In this document: in pieces, positions 33,787 through 47,300 of the stretch
Layout of the letters: the number at the start of each line of letters is the position of its first letter
How positions within the stretch are numbered: the stretch's first letter is position 1
Assembly (NCBI GenBank): GCA_000827205.1
Contig: KN832560.1
Span: 473,826-537,824, forward strand
Origin: Plicaturopsis crispa FD-325 SS-3
Lineage: Eukaryota; Basidiomycota; Agaricomycetes; Amylocorticiales; Amylocorticiaceae
Direction of reading: 5' to 3'
Length of the DNA stretch: 63,999 nucleotides
The notes under the pieces: generated by a model
Told to the model about the DNA's origin: nothing
What the model saw: only the letters and a program-made list of their open reading frames with translations
Database searches by the model: none
Translations under genes and position numbers: made by a program

Positions 33787-34704
33787 ATGCCAAAGGATGA
33801 TGAGAATGCGATGTCATCGCTACTGCCATCGGAGCTGATCCTCAAGATCCTCGACATCGCCGCTGCATCGTCGATGTCTACAGCCCTCGCCCTCTGCCTA
33901 GTCTCGTCCTGGACGCGCAAAATCGCGCAGCCCCGCCTCCTCGACACCGTCGAGATCTCAACAATGCCTCAACTGGAGTCTTTCCACCGCACGCTGCGCG
34001 ATTCTGGCGAGAAGTTCGGGATGGTGCATCGTCTGTGGCTCTCGCCCGCAGTACCACTGGACAACGTGGGCCGCCTAGTCAACCCACTCACCCACCTCGC
34101 CGACCTCGCGATCGGCCCAAAGGCATTGTATCACTACCTTCTGTATTCCGCGCTGCCTCTCCGGCTTTCCGCTCCGCAGACGAGGGCCCCGAGGACGTGC
34201 GACCTGCACCTCACGCTGATTCCGTCCGAGAGGGCTGATGCCGCCTTTATTGAGCGGTGTACAATCGAGGCGGGGAGAGCTCCGGATAAGCACCCCGCCC
34301 TCCTCCGCAGCGTCACGCACCTATCGTACGCATTTCTCCGAGGCCCCAATAATTATATTGCACGCCCGCTCTTTAGTCTGGTCGTACCGCTATCCCCTCT
34401 ATTTCCGCGCCTCACGCACATAGCCATCTATCTGCCTCGAGCGCTACTAGCGCTGCACGACGGCTTGCAGCGGTTCTGCAGCGAGGTAGAACGAGTCTAC
34501 CCGTCCCTACAGGCGTTGGTCTTCGTGTTAGAGCAGTGGGAGCGCACGCGCGAGGATTTGGATATCCTGAAGGCCATCCGCGAAGGATGTCCTCGCGTGC
34601 GTTTCGTTGATGCTGACCCTATGAGCGAACCGCTGGAGGCGTGGTTGAATGATGTGAAAGGGATGGATAGCATTTGGGATTGCGCCGCCGTGAATGTTGA
34701 ATAA
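33787..34704 (+). CDS. F-box-like protein, single exon
   Basis: The 305-residue frame begins MPKDDENAMSSLLPSELILK, then ILDIAAASSMSTALALCLVS and WTRKIAQPRLLDTVEIST. This is the degenerate F-box-like N-terminus common in Agaricomycetes (L-P-x-E-L-I-x-x-I-L, then a helix of Ala/Leu and x-W-x-R-x-x-x-P-x-L). A repeat-like body follows with Leu-rich words such as VNPLTHLADLAIGP, HPALLRSVTHLSYAFLRG and PLFPRLTHIAIYLPRA, then VYPSLQALVFVLEQWERT. F-box proteins serve as substrate adaptors of SCF ubiquitin ligases, but this group is large and mostly untested. No intron is needed. The tail ends IWDCAAVNVE. An internal start at M9 is also possible. Confidence 0.75.
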   Translation: MPKDDENAMSSLLPSELILKILDIAAASSMSTALALCLVSSWTRKIAQPRLLDTVEISTMPQLESFHRTLRDSGEKFGMVHRLWLSPAVPLDNVGRLVNPLTHLADLAIGPKALYHYLLYSALPLRLSAPQTRAPRTCDLHLTLIPSERADAAFIERCTIEAGRAPDKHPALLRSVTHLSYAFLRGPNNYIARPLFSLVVPLSPLFPRLTHIAIYLPRALLALHDGLQRFCSEVERVYPSLQALVFVLEQWERTREDLDILKAIREGCPRVRFVDADPMSEPLEAWLNDVKGMDSIWDCAAVNVE

Positions 34705-35531
34705 GTCGCTGAGTCTTTTCTGTATACGTCTCTTTTGCTCGTGTGCTCTGGGCTGAACCTATCTCATCAAGGCGACAGTGAATTTGTATGATATGCTTTT
34801 TTTCAGCGTATACGACGAGCTGGTAGCGTCTGAACGTCGAGTGCTAAGCTCGACAAGTTGAGTGGACTGACAAAATCCGACCTCGGAGGCCGAGGAGTGA
34901 TTATGTAACGACACGTGGCTCTCAAGGGTAACGCGAAGGTTTATCCAAGTTAACGACTTTCCACCATCCCGCTGCCCGCAACAGAGGCAGAACATAAATC
35001 GTAACGCTGGAGAAAATCACATAAAACCGCCCGCACAAAGGCTTTGAAAAAGTTCAAAGGCCCGCCCGTTGAACCCAGTCAACGACGGCACCAGAACCTG
35101 AAGCACGCACATGGAAGAAGGAGGACGATGACCAGAATGCGTACGGACCCATCGCCGCGATACGGCTCTCAATACCTAGAGGATGACAGTGCACGTCTGG
35201 CACAGGAGCGCTCGAGGATGGCAAGTGGCTCGAAGTCGGTGCACTGCTGAATGACTTTGCGCATGTCCCGGGCGAGGCGGGGCGTCTAGCTCTCTCTCAA
35301 GATGTGCGTATAAATCAGTATACATGTCTCCTTGCGATCTGTATGCTCTCAAACCTCGTAGGCTCGGATGTCCCTCTCAATGTTCATCGATTTCTTATTA
35401 CTCGACCAGTCCGTTTATACAAGTAACGTACACCCACCCAGCAAAATCCATATGGGCAACAACAAAACCGGTCTATACAACAATATCAACCTCTGGGAGT
35501 GAGGCCCTCTTGTAGTCCGGCGAATCACTCA
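34705..35531. other. Intergenic stretch after the F-box gene
   Basis: Short frames of 60-70 codons (35044-35250 +, 35324-35515 +) have no family match and no splice partners. I see no supported gene. Confidence 0.5.
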
Positions 35532-35771
35532 TCAGCAAGACCTCTGCACCACCGTAATCAGCGTACGCACCTTCTCAGTCCGCACTTCCTCGCCCCCCTT
35601 CCTCTCCTGGGATGACCTCGCCTGATCGATGGGCACCGCGAACTCATCGACAGAGTCAGGGCAGAACCGCGGTCGCCGGAGGTACGCCGCAAAAGTGATC
35701 GCAATGGCTATGAGCAGAAACAGGACTGTCGGATACGACGCCAGTGGGACGACACGGACTGTCCCAGCCAT
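35532..35771 (-). CDS. Doubtful small one-span membrane protein
   Basis: An 79-residue frame begins MAGTVRVVPLASYPTVL and has one strong hydrophobic segment (FLLIAIAITFAAYL) followed by a basic and then acidic tail (RSSQERKGGEEVRTEKVRT). It sits 10 bases beyond the stop of the 35782 gene on the same strand. I tried to join it as a last exon of that gene, but every donor I could find is in the wrong phase. It is either a separate tail-type membrane peptide or an exon whose join I cannot find. Confidence 0.35.
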   Translation of the reverse strand: MAGTVRVVPLASYPTVLFLLIAIAITFAAYLRRPRFCPDSVDEFAVPIDQARSSQERKGGEEVRTEKVRTLITVVQRSC

Positions 35772-35781
35772 GCATATTACA

Positions 35782-36512
35782 TCAGTCCCAATAGCAAAAA
35801 TCCCGCGATAGAATGGAAAGGCACTGACTATACGGTGTATCGCGATACGCCAAATTAATCCCTAACATCCTCAGCTCCTCCCGTACCGCCGACTCAGACC
35901 CCTCTGGCGCGGACACGAGCGTCGCGCTCCCCATGAACACCGTGCGCGTCAGGAACCCCAGCGGCAGCACGAACAGCACGAGGCTCAGCGGGAACAGCCA
36001 CGCCTGGTGCACCAGTGTCGAATTCGACGGCTGCCGCGACAGTGCGCGCTGAAGGTTGAAGCGCGTGATGAAGGAGGGGGGGATGACGTGGTACATGTCC
36101 TGCAGGAGGAAGAGCACGATGTGCGAGGAGAGGAGCGTGACGAGGTTGGCGGAGAGGAAGAGGAGGATGACGGCGGTTTGCACGGCTGGGTGGGTAGGTG
36201 GTGTGGGTGGGTGGGTGAGTATCCGGACTCGCCGATTTCCCAGGATGAGAGGAGACTCACAGGTGTATTTGATGTTCACAGTTACGCCCGCTGGGGCGTT
36301 CTGGCGCAGCATATGCTTTACGCTCGAGTGCCTGTTGACCATAAGCCGACCGGTCAGCCGCAACACGCTCCGGACGAAGCGTAACGGGGTGCATACCTCT
36401 CGAACATCTTGATGCATAGGGCGCTGGACAGGATGGACAGCCCAAACAACACCGTGAGCACGCCGACGCGGGTCCAGCGCAGTGGGAGGTGGAAATCTGC
36501 CGCAACGGTCAT
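35782..36512 (-). CDS. Small multi-span membrane protein, unknown
   Basis: Three exons are joined: MTVAADFHLPLRWTRVGVLT, VLFGLSILSSALCIKMFER|, HSSVKHMLRQNAPAGVTVNI, KYTC|, then VQTAVILLFLSANLVTLLSS, HIVLFLLQDMYHVIPPSFIT, ALSRQPSNSTLVHQAWLFPL, SLVLFVLPLGFLTRTVFMGS. Three clear hydrophobic spans are seen (residues about 12-33, 65-90 and 120-145). The third-exon acceptor (cccag|CC) follows a stretch of tandem acccacccacc words within the intron. The stop at 35782-35784 gives a tail that looks weakly conserved (SRDFCYWD). No family is recognised. It resembles lineage-specific four-helix membrane proteins of mushrooms. Confidence 0.55.
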
Positions 36513-37020
36513 GGTGAGTCGTGAAGTCGTTCCACCTGCAGGCAGAGGAATCTAGGCTATATGCCCGTGTCCTGAAGCAGCGTGCAGTCGTGTATCGGAT
36601 TATCGTTCGTTAAGAGAGGAGAAGCCTGTGAGTTCTCATGGGGCAGTCTCACGATTAAGCCCGCGTCATGTATGTATTTCATCTGGGCAGTCAGCCCCAT
36701 TCGCGGATATGGCAGAAATAGACTTCGCTCGAGGGAATGTCAGCCCGGTTTGCAGCCGCAGTAGTATGGAAAGGGGAACTCGGAGGGCACGCTCGTTCTA
36801 CGTGTGGGTAGCAGCCAATGGTATGGCCCTCGATTGTGCGGTGACATGTCGACGGGAGCAAATTTCGAAGCTTGGAAGAATCGTACGACTGCACGCAGAA
36901 TTGTATACAACATGCATGCAGTATGCAGAGCTACAACCATACAATCAATAGTACACTACGAAAGGGTTTTTCAGTGCTAGTTTCAATGGGCGAGCCTGAT
37001 TCCTAATATACGGCGCGTGC
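36513..37020. other. Intergenic stretch
   Basis: Between the membrane-protein start and the AKR2 stop, only overlapping frames on both strands occur (36582-36951 + and 36691-36940 -). They share DNA and have no family match. The 5' part is probably the promoter of the membrane-protein gene. Confidence 0.5.
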
Positions 37021-38741
<1,721 letters not shown>

Positions 38742-39428
38742 GGCGGGATGAAGATTTCGAGTGGAATGTAAGGGGGTTGTGGGGAGTCACTGAAAAGCGT
38801 CACTCTGTGCGCTCTCGAGTCTCGAGTCTGCAGCCCTATTTATGGAGTTCCCAAACTTCTGTCTGACCCACTCCGTTGACCGCGACGCCCACACATACTC
38901 CGAACTACACTAGTACTGCTGGTACTTAGAAGCCGTGCCGGCAACGTCATTCGAGTCGCAGAATCTAAGCAGATATCCCGTCAGCTGCGCCTTTCGGACC
39001 GCTTACTGTGTATTCGTTTGGCGGTGAGAAAGCCAACTCACCTAGCTGGCCTCGTCGTTGGCTGCAAACGTTGAAAATGGTTCTTGAACGCTGGGCGTTC
39101 GGACGCGTGACGGTGGAGCGTAGAATTGGACCGATGCAAGCCTTGGACCTGAAGGCAACTTGCGCGTAAGCTTAGTATACCGTATAGCTGAGTACCTCCT
39201 GTTGTTGTATGTTTAGGAAACCATGGAAAACCGCTGCAATATATCAGGCAGAGCATGGAGGGTCCTTAGAGGTTGCTGTCGCAGAGCGTATATTTAAGCA
39301 TAGCAAAACAAGACAACTGCAGCACAAGGAAATACCAAACAAGATTATCTTACAAATTTCAATGCAAGTGTCCACAGCGGAAGCATCAACCACTGCTCGA
39401 ACGCTTTTTCCCTCCCCCTCCGAATCTA
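38742..39428. other. Intergenic region with TATA-like element of AKR2
   Basis: The minus strand reads CATAAATAGG at 38835-38844, about 95 bases before the AKR2 start; the same word family precedes AKR1. The rest of the gap holds overlapping short frames only. The next gene's stop is at 39429. Confidence 0.5.
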
Positions 39429-41422
39429 TTACTTCCGCGAGGAGAGTATCTTGAACGCGCCGTTCGCGAAAACCGTGGTGCGCTCCCCCGTGCCGACCCA
39501 CCCATCGCTCTCGTCCGACACGCTCTCATCCGCATCGTCCGTGACGTTGAGCACCTTGCCCACGGGCGGGCCCTTCACGAGCAACACGCCCACAGGGTCC
39601 GCGCCGCCCTCGATGGCATCGTCCTGCACGCCCACGAGCTTCGCCTCGAGGTTGACGGACGGCGGGCCGACGGGCGCGAGGTCGTCCTCCGCGCTCGCCG
39701 GGAAGGACTGCAGGTCCAGCGGGTGCGAGGCAAACACCGGCCCGGAGACCAGGGGGTGGATGTGCGCGTTCACGAAGGGCACGGAGAGCACCGCGCGCGC
39801 GGGGGTCAGCGACGTCGCCTCGATTGGCCCTGTGTCAATTGTCAGTAAACGCGTCGGGATGTCATGTGAAAAAAAAACGCACCTCCGCTGACGATGACAC
39901 CGCGGAGCGCGTTGCCGCCTTCGCCGAGAACCTTGGCGCGTGCGCCGTCGAACACGAGCCGGTCCCACAGACTCTCCTTCGTGATGAAGCCCTCGGCTAT
40001 CCCCGCAATCTTGTGCCGCCACGCAAACGTGTATGAGAGGATCGACTTCTGTGCCTCCCTGAAGATGGCAGACGCGACGGACTCAAGTTGTTGCGGGTTC
40101 AAGAACAGAATGGTGGGGGAGGGGATCGGGTACGCAGACGCGGAGAGGACGTCAGCGAGGTCACTCGCCGGTTTATCTATATCTCAGAGTTAGGTCGTAG
40201 ATGAGAGGTCTGGGGACATGTGGCTCACCCTCATAGACGCGGAAAATTTTGGTGGTGTTGGTGGTCGCGAAGCTCGTGCCCTCGTAAAGCGCCGTGTATG
40301 CTACGGCGCGGCCGAACGCGGTGCTCAGGGAATGCGCGGAGACGATGGTGTCCAGGGACGAGATAGCGTTCGAGAGTGGGACGAGAGCGCGGGTGGCGGC
40401 GACACCCGCGGTGAGGTTAGCGTGCGTGAGCTGGGTGCCCTGCAGCTGGCCGGATTCAGACTCGAAGAACGACACGGTGTACACGTCGTCGGGGTCTGTA
40501 ACATGTTAGCGAGGGTGCGCTAAAACGCGGGAATGACGTACTAGGGGCCGCGCTGACGACGGGCTCGGTGTTCTTGCCTGTGCTCTCGATGTCGGCCCAC
40601 TTGAGGACCTTGACCGCGCCGCCCATCTTGCCGACGTGTTTCGCATCCGGTTCGCCCACGACGATGACGGTGTGGTGGGCGCTCTCGTTCGAGTCGTAGA
40701 TAAGCTCGAGGACTTGAGGCAAGAATTGCGCGTGCGTGATGATCGCGGACGGAGGGTGCGAGTCGAGGACGGGCGATAGCAGCGCCGGCGACGAAATGGT
40801 GAACGAGGGAATGTGGTTCGCAGCCAACGCGAGGTCGCTTATCACGAATTCTACAGGATATGAGCAAAAGCGCGTACATTGCATATACGGGAGACGCGTT
40901 ACCGATGCCGTCGTTGAGCAGGAGCAGGACGTTCGACTCGTGCGGCACAAGCCCGGCAGCGCGAATGAGACCTGTGCCAAGGGCGGACACTCTTTCCTTG
41001 AGCGCGGCATTGGTGATCTACGCAAGACGTTTCGTTTCATACGAGCGACTCGAGCGAGCAGACGAGCATACACACCTTGGTCGTCCACAGCGTGCGCGGC
41101 GAGTCATGTTCCGGCCTCAAGAAATCACCAAGCAAATGGATCTCCTTGGAAGGCCTCAAAGGAAACTGTAGGCGGTTAGCGCTGAAGACTACGCGCGTCG
41201 TGTCGAGTGACATACCCTGCCCATCATGCCTGTGCCGTAGTTGCGGTAAACCGCACTCTCCCCCGGGTTGCGGACTCGTGCAACATCGCTCTGTCTGCCC
41301 AGAAGGATGGGGTGTACGAGGGGCTGCGGCTTGTAGAGATTGTTGAGGAGGAACACGGTCACTCCAATGAGACCGAGCAGGATGGTAAGGTCGTCGGTGA
41401 ACAGCAAGTCTTGAAACGCCAT
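39429..41422 (-). CDS. AMP-binding (long-chain acyl-CoA synthetase-like) protein with lost core motifs
   Basis: The start MAFQDLLFTDDLTILLGLIG leads into one membrane span (LGLIGVTVFLLNNLY) and then the adenylate-forming fold: ITNAALKERVSALGTGLIRA, GIEFVISDLALAANHIPSFT, PSAIITHAQFLPQVLELIYD, TVIVVGEPDAKHVGKMGGAV. The ATP-binding motif, normally YTSGTTGxPKGV, reads SFFESESGQLQGTQLTHAN here. The YGxTE motif is not seen; RGVIVSGGPIEATSLTPARA, AHIHPLVSGPVFASHPLDLQ take its place. The end is GAFKILSSRK. The overall order still fits FAA/ACSL proteins, so the fold is likely kept while catalysis is probably lost. The C-terminal domain is short. Many basidiomycetes carry such 'acetyl-CoA synthetase-like' genes. 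Six or so exons. Confidence 0.78.
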
Positions 41423-42111
41423 GGCTGGCGCTGGCGGCGGTTCTATGTAACAGGCAGATTACAGGACACTTACTAGGGGGGAAAGTCGGAAAGTGAGCGT
41501 AGTAGTTATGAGCGTTGCAGGAGCAGTTTCGAGCAGCGCTCCAAGCGCGGCGGGCGCAGAGAAATTCCCGTTCTAGAAATTACCCCCGCGCCACGCGGTC
41601 CTTCTGCTCGTACGGCGATGTCGTCCAGCGGCCGTTTCTCTGCTACGTCTTGCTATCATCTGATTTCTAGTCCTCGGGCACGCAACGAACGCACAAGCTG
41701 CTTGTCGTAGAACAAGTCCACCGACGCGTTCAAAGGACCCGGACTATTTGAGGACCAGCGCTGGGCGATCCTACCGCGAATTTTCCGCGATTTCGAGCGT
41801 TATAACGCGTCCAGAAATGACATTCGAGATACCCGGACTACATGGACGACATACTATGCCCTTGGTTCTGTTCCAGGTTAGCTTAAACACGAACGTCAAA
41901 ACGAGGGCGACAACGAACAACGCGGTATGTTTTTTGCGTGTCGACAGTCGAGGAGGGTCTGTGCGTGTAATACCACGTGCTGCTATATATGAAAGCCGCG
42001 TTCGGGACTCAACCCTTGCACCATCCCTCCGTCTTTCCCCCCTCTTGTCTCCCCCACCGCTGTTTCTCCGTCACCCTTCAAATCACTATCCCCCCTCGCT
42101 CTATCTCAAGG
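41423..42111 (+). promoter_or_regulatory. Divergent promoter region of the ACSL-like gene and H1-C
   Basis: A TATATAT box lies at 41984-41990, about 125 bases before the H1-C start, followed by a C/T-rich leader. A CACGTG-type word (accacgtgct) precedes the box at 41972-41981. No gene is seen in the gap. Confidence 0.5.
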
Positions 42112-43449
42112 ATGGCTACCTCTAGGACCAGAAAGGCCTCTGCAAAGGCTGCCGCTACAGCTATCCCCCAGAAGGCCACCAAACCGGCGCCGAAGAAGGC
42201 GACCAAGCCTGCAGCACCTGCAGTTGCTCATCCATCCTGGTCCGATATGATCAAGGTACGTTATATGCTCTCACTGTACCTAGTACACCTCCCTCCTTCT
42301 CTCGACCGTTCTATCGTGCTACGTGTTCTCCAACATCAATACGCCGATAAGCTCACTAGGCACTTCGTTGCTCGGGCTCCCCTAATCCGCCGCTCATGAC
42401 CGACCAATCGCTGACATGTTCTGACATGACTCGCTCGCAGGAGTGTATCGTTACCCACCCGGAGGATGCCCGTTTCGGTGTCTCTCGTCCCACTATCAAG
42501 AAGGTGCGCATCCCGAGCTACCTTGCATATCAACGCCCTCCTTCTAAACCGTCTGTACAGTTTGTGGAGTCGAAATACAAGATCGATCTCGACCCCTCTG
42601 CGGCTAGCCAGCTCAACCGCGCCATCACCCACGGTGCCGAGAAGGGTACTTTTGTTTTGCCCAAGGGTAAATATGCCAACTGCACCTAGTGTGCCACTGC
42701 GTCCTGACAGCGACCCCCAAAGGTCCTTCCGGTAAAGTCAAGCTTGCTCCCAAGCGGGGCGCCGATGCTGCGAAAGAGGTGCGTGTGAATTCCGTTGATT
42801 CTGTGCGCGAAATGAACGGTCATTAAATTACGCGGTTGGTTTAGAATGTGACACCGGCTGCTAAACCAGCGGCCAAGAAACCTGTCGCCGCTAAACCGGG
42901 GGCAAAGGCTAAGCCTACGACCGTGAAGAAACCTGTGCTCAAGACGAAGCCCGCCACAGCAACAAAGGCGAAAGCAGCCCCAGCATCGAAGAAATCGGCC
43001 GTGAAGGCGAAAGGAGCCACTGTCAAGGCACCTGCTGCTACCGCGAAGAAACCTGCTGCTACTGTGAAGAAACCGGCCGCTACTACGAAGAAACCAGTTG
43101 CCCCCGCCAAGAAATCGGCGACCGTCAAGAAAGCAACACCGGCTAAGAAAGTGGGTACCAAGGCGCGGAAGGGGGCGGCGAAATCAGTGCGTCCCGTCCC
43201 TCTGCAATTCGATATCTTGAAAGCTAACTAGACTGCGTGGACATAGACTGTAACCGCAATCAAGAAATCTCCGCCCAAGCCGAGGTCCAAGGCTGCACCT
43301 AAGACCAAGGGCTCTCCGTCCTCAAAGGCAAAGCCGGCCTCCAAGGCTGCGCCGCCGCCCTCCAGTGCATCCAAGGCGAGTCGTTCGTGTATGCTTCAGG
43401 TACAAAAATCTGACCCAATCGATCGATTCAGCTCCAGGCTGCAGAGTAA
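42112..43449 (+). CDS. Linker histone H1, copy C
   Basis: MATSRTRKASAKAAATAIPQ opens the protein. The H15 domain: HPSWSDMIK|ECIVTHPEDA, RFGVSRPTIKK|FVESKYKI, DPSAASQLNRAITHGAEKGT, FVLPKG|PSGKVKLAPKRGA. The Lys/Ala/Pro tail is rich in the KKPA(A/V)T-type repeat (KKPAATVKKPAATTKKPVA). A further intron near 43189-43246 (S|gtgcgt ... atag|TVTAIKK) continues the tail to KPKPRSKAAPKTKGSPSSKA. The last join to LQAAE-stop appears to use a GC donor (AAG|gcgagt ... ttcag|CTC, about 43378-43431). If that is wrong the tail ends at 43231 or a few codons past 43378. It is oriented opposite to H1-A. Confidence 0.87.
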
Positions 43450-44336
43450 ACCGTCGTAGATTTTCATTATGGTGTACCCGTTAGCTGCCGACCGGTCTAC
43501 GTAACGCTACAAGTCAACTCTCCGTTTGTTGTCATGATTGGCTTCGTTTGTGAGGTTCAACGCCCTGCCCCTGCGATATCTCTCGGTTTATGGCGTCGTT
43601 TGTCGTTTGTACCCGCTACTCTATCCTTGTATCTCTATGTATGTTTCCAAACCAGACTCGCGTCGTTCATTTTCATGTTGTGCGTTCTCAGATCTGGGTC
43701 TTTGTTTGAGAGCTGGGTAAGCAGATACGTACAGGTACGGTGTGTCTCTTGCATCGTAGACTCGAGTCAGTAGCCCGTTACTTTGCTCGAAGAGTTCGAG
43801 TACAAAATCCACCGTACAAAACAAGTACAAAACGACTGTCTTTCGTTGGCGTCGATTTGGGACTGATTCGAGTCTACTTGCATCGCGAAACCTTGGGTAC
43901 CAGGTATGCCCGTGAAGCTCTGAAGACTTTTGAAGGCTAGCGCTGTCAGGTGTAGTACGAGGGAAATTTGTTCTATAGCTTGCATTGGCCATGTTTTACA
44001 GCCTTCCTTTAATATACAACGGGTCCAAACCAAGGAAAAGAAATAATATGAGGGGGAAAATGATATCAAGTGAACCCAGCCAGATGACTGCCATGCCGCG
44101 GTAACTTCGCCCAGCTTTGTGTCCAAAAGGAATGTCAGGGCCATATTCGACGGGGAGGGAAGGGGGGTATCTAAGAGAGCGATGATCCGGTAAGCAACCG
44201 AGGACCCAGTGGAGACAGGTGATAGATAGTGTTGAGAAAGCCGGGGAAAAACAAAGATCGGGGATGACATCGTTCGTTTCACGGGGGGTTGCAAGGGAGC
44301 GGTATCGTGAATGGAGTTCGTGATATAATATGACAT
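43450..44336. other. Tail-to-tail intergenic region, H1-C and PUF gene
   Basis: The gap holds overlapping short frames on both strands (43534-43773 +, 43621-43992 - and 43767-44336 -). None has a family match. Both neighbouring genes point in, so this holds their 3' ends. Confidence 0.5.
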
Positions 44337-47300
44337 TTAGGCGTGGAAGGTTCCCATGTTCGGAGGGTTCTGCTGGTAGGCTTGATACATATATGCGTTG
44401 TAGAGGTGTGGCGGCAACGACTGGTTAGGCATGCCGTTGTAGGCGGGCTGGTTCATGCCGAGAATATTACCCGCCTGTGCAAGGCTGGGGGATTGAGTCC
44501 CGTAAGGGGTAGTCTGTACCGGCGAGGGCGACATCGAAGGTCCCGTGGGTGGGCCACCGTTACGGCGAGCACCCGGCCTTGGGCTACTCATGTCCGGAGA
44601 GCGGAGCGCGAAGGGGTTGAAGGGGTCGGAGGAGGGCGAAAACGCACCCGCTGAGTTCTGCCCACGTCCACGGCCGTTGTTTTGCGGCTGGTTTTGACCG
44701 TATGCGGGGTCGATGTGCAGCTGAGGAGGGCCAGAGTGCGGGTTTTGACCGCCCATCTGCAAAGCTGCCATCATGGACGCCAAGCCTTGGTCGTTGGAAG
44801 GATACCCAGACGGCAGGCCAGGCATCCCGAAGGAGCTCTGCGGAGTGATCTTCTTGCCTGACTGAGGCTGGTTCGTAGCATAGGTGGGCTGGAAGTTCGG
44901 GACAGGCAGGCCAACTTCCTCGATGAGCCGACGGTACGCCTGAGTGGCGATGACCTTGAGCTCGATCAGGACACGCTTGGTCGCCTCCACATAGATCGGC
45001 TTCTCCACCGGGTCGATGAACGGACTGGTAAGGATCTTGTGCACGACCGCAACACCATTGACCTGATCACCTAGTACGTCTGTCAAGACGTGATCCGCCG
45101 GAGAGTTGAACAGCGCTTCCACGACCTGGCTAGAGGCATCAGGCTCGATCTTTTGATTGACGATCCTCAATACGGTGAGCGATGCCAACTTGTGAGTGCA
45201 CAAGTGCGACAGGTGAGGCGTGAAGCGAGGCGCCAGGAGATTGTACCGGGAAGGGAATCCAGAGTTGTCCAGAAGCCACGTCAGCAACAGCGCGCCGTTG
45301 GGGTTGGTAGCGAGCGGGATGGAGTTGAGAATGACAGCAGTTGCAATGCGGCGTTGCTGGCTGAGCGTGATATGAGGGCTCTCGAGACAAGCACGCATGC
45401 TACGAGCTCCAAAGCGTCCTTGGGCTACTTCCCACATACGATCGACCATGGCGTCGAAGATAAAGTCGTTCGCAGGATACCCAAAGCGCAAGCAGCACCT
45501 GTCAATGATCATGTTAGCAATACAGTTTGAATGACCACGAGCGAGGATACTCACTGCACGACGTAGTTCCCGAATTGGTCGAGTAGCAGCGGGGGAGCGT
45601 ACGGCCTGAGGTTTTGCGTGATCAGCGCAACCTCCTCAGGACTTTGAACGCATTCGATGATCTTTTGAGCGGCCCAGGTACCATTCTTGTGGATCCCAAT
45701 CATAGCCAAATGCGGGGTGATCCGTTCAAGCATAGCAAAACGAGGAGCGGGTGAACAACGTTCGAATAGTTTTTGGACGACCTAAAGGAAGCGAAAGACT
45801 TTAGCTGGAGATTTACGTGCTGGGTTACGAGTATGCTTACTGTGTTACCGAGCCAGTCCGAGGCAAGGTCGACAATCTCCCCGTCAAGGAAATCGCCTGC
45901 AACTTGATCCGTCTCCTCAACCGTCATCGTACCAGAATCTAACCTCTTGCGCAGTTCTCTTAGCTTGGAGGCATCCCAGCGTCTATTGTGAGGTCTCTCA
46001 GAAACTAGGGGGATAGTGGTGTAATACATCGTGGGCGGGCGGAAATCTGGATTGAAATAAGTCGTGAGTATATATGGACTGAAGCCTATCTTAGTGTGAC
46101 GACTAACCTTGCAGCGCCTGGATGTCCGCATCGGCGTCGGAGCTACCGGCACTTAGCTCTTTCATGACCATCTGTTGCTCGGTGATAGATGGCGCCCAGC
46201 CCGGGGGCTTAGCTGCCCCGTCGGAAACATAGTTATGCTGCCCAGAGCCAATCATGCTGAGAAGCAAGTTGGAGCGGTAGTTCTCGACGGCACCACCGAG
46301 GACTTGTTGGTCAGCGGGGATAGTGGAGGCACCCTTGACGTTCCGGAGAGCGTGGATGGTGGCACCGACGCTCAAGTCACCGACACCTTGAACAGCTACA
46401 TTCGGGCTTTCATCCTGAGCACCAGTCGGATCCTGTCCATTCTTGACGGGAACCTTAGCAAAGCCTATACGAATGGCGCCGACATCGCTGCCAAGCACGT
46501 CGCGGCCGTTCAGAGCCTTCCGAGCCCGGACTGCATCGTCGAGGCGCTCGAAGTTGACTGCGAAGCACTATTAGACATGGAAAAACGACATGGCATGAAA
46601 ACTCACTGAATCCGCAGTTCTTGTGCGTTAAAACGCGAGCAGACTCGATAGGTCCGTAAGGGCTGAACACACTAAGGATCGTGGCAGGAGTGGTAGTCGA
46701 AGGGATGGATCCGATCCAGAGGGCACGAGTGGGCGTCGATTGCAATTGCGCGTCCATGGCACCCAAGCCGGCATTACCGCTGGGGCTTTTGCTGAGTACA
46801 CCACCAGGGGAGGTAGCACCCGGGCTGGTGACTGTAGTACCTTTGGCGGGAGCAACGGGAGCACTGTCCGCCTTGCCGAAGCCGATGCGTACGGTTTGGC
46901 CATTGGGCATGCCGATGTTTCCTCCGAGGCGGTTCAAGACGTCTTCCTTTGCACGGATGGCATCGGCCTGGTCAACGAAGTTGACGAAACCGCATTCCTG
47001 AACATAATCACATCAGCAATGTCAATCGGGAGAAAATCGGAAAATGAACGGACCTTCTCGGGTAGCAGTCGCAGGCTTTCGATCGCGCCGTAAGGGGCAA
47101 ACACGTGAATGAGCTGCTCGCTGGTGACAGCGCTATCAAGGTTACCGATCCACAGAGAGCGCGTGGGGGTTTGAATCTGAGAATTGTCCTGCTTCGGCGA
47201 GACGGCGCGGTTCTGAGAGCCAGGAGCAACCAAATACGACGACGCCCGGCTGGGCACGATTTCGCCGTTGGGGAAATGGACGGTAGGCGAAGAGCCACTG

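Noticed and set aside
42841-43161. Hydrophobic minus-strand frame inside H1-C
   Set aside because: It is the complement of the Lys/Ala-rich tail; the plus strand matches the histone family.
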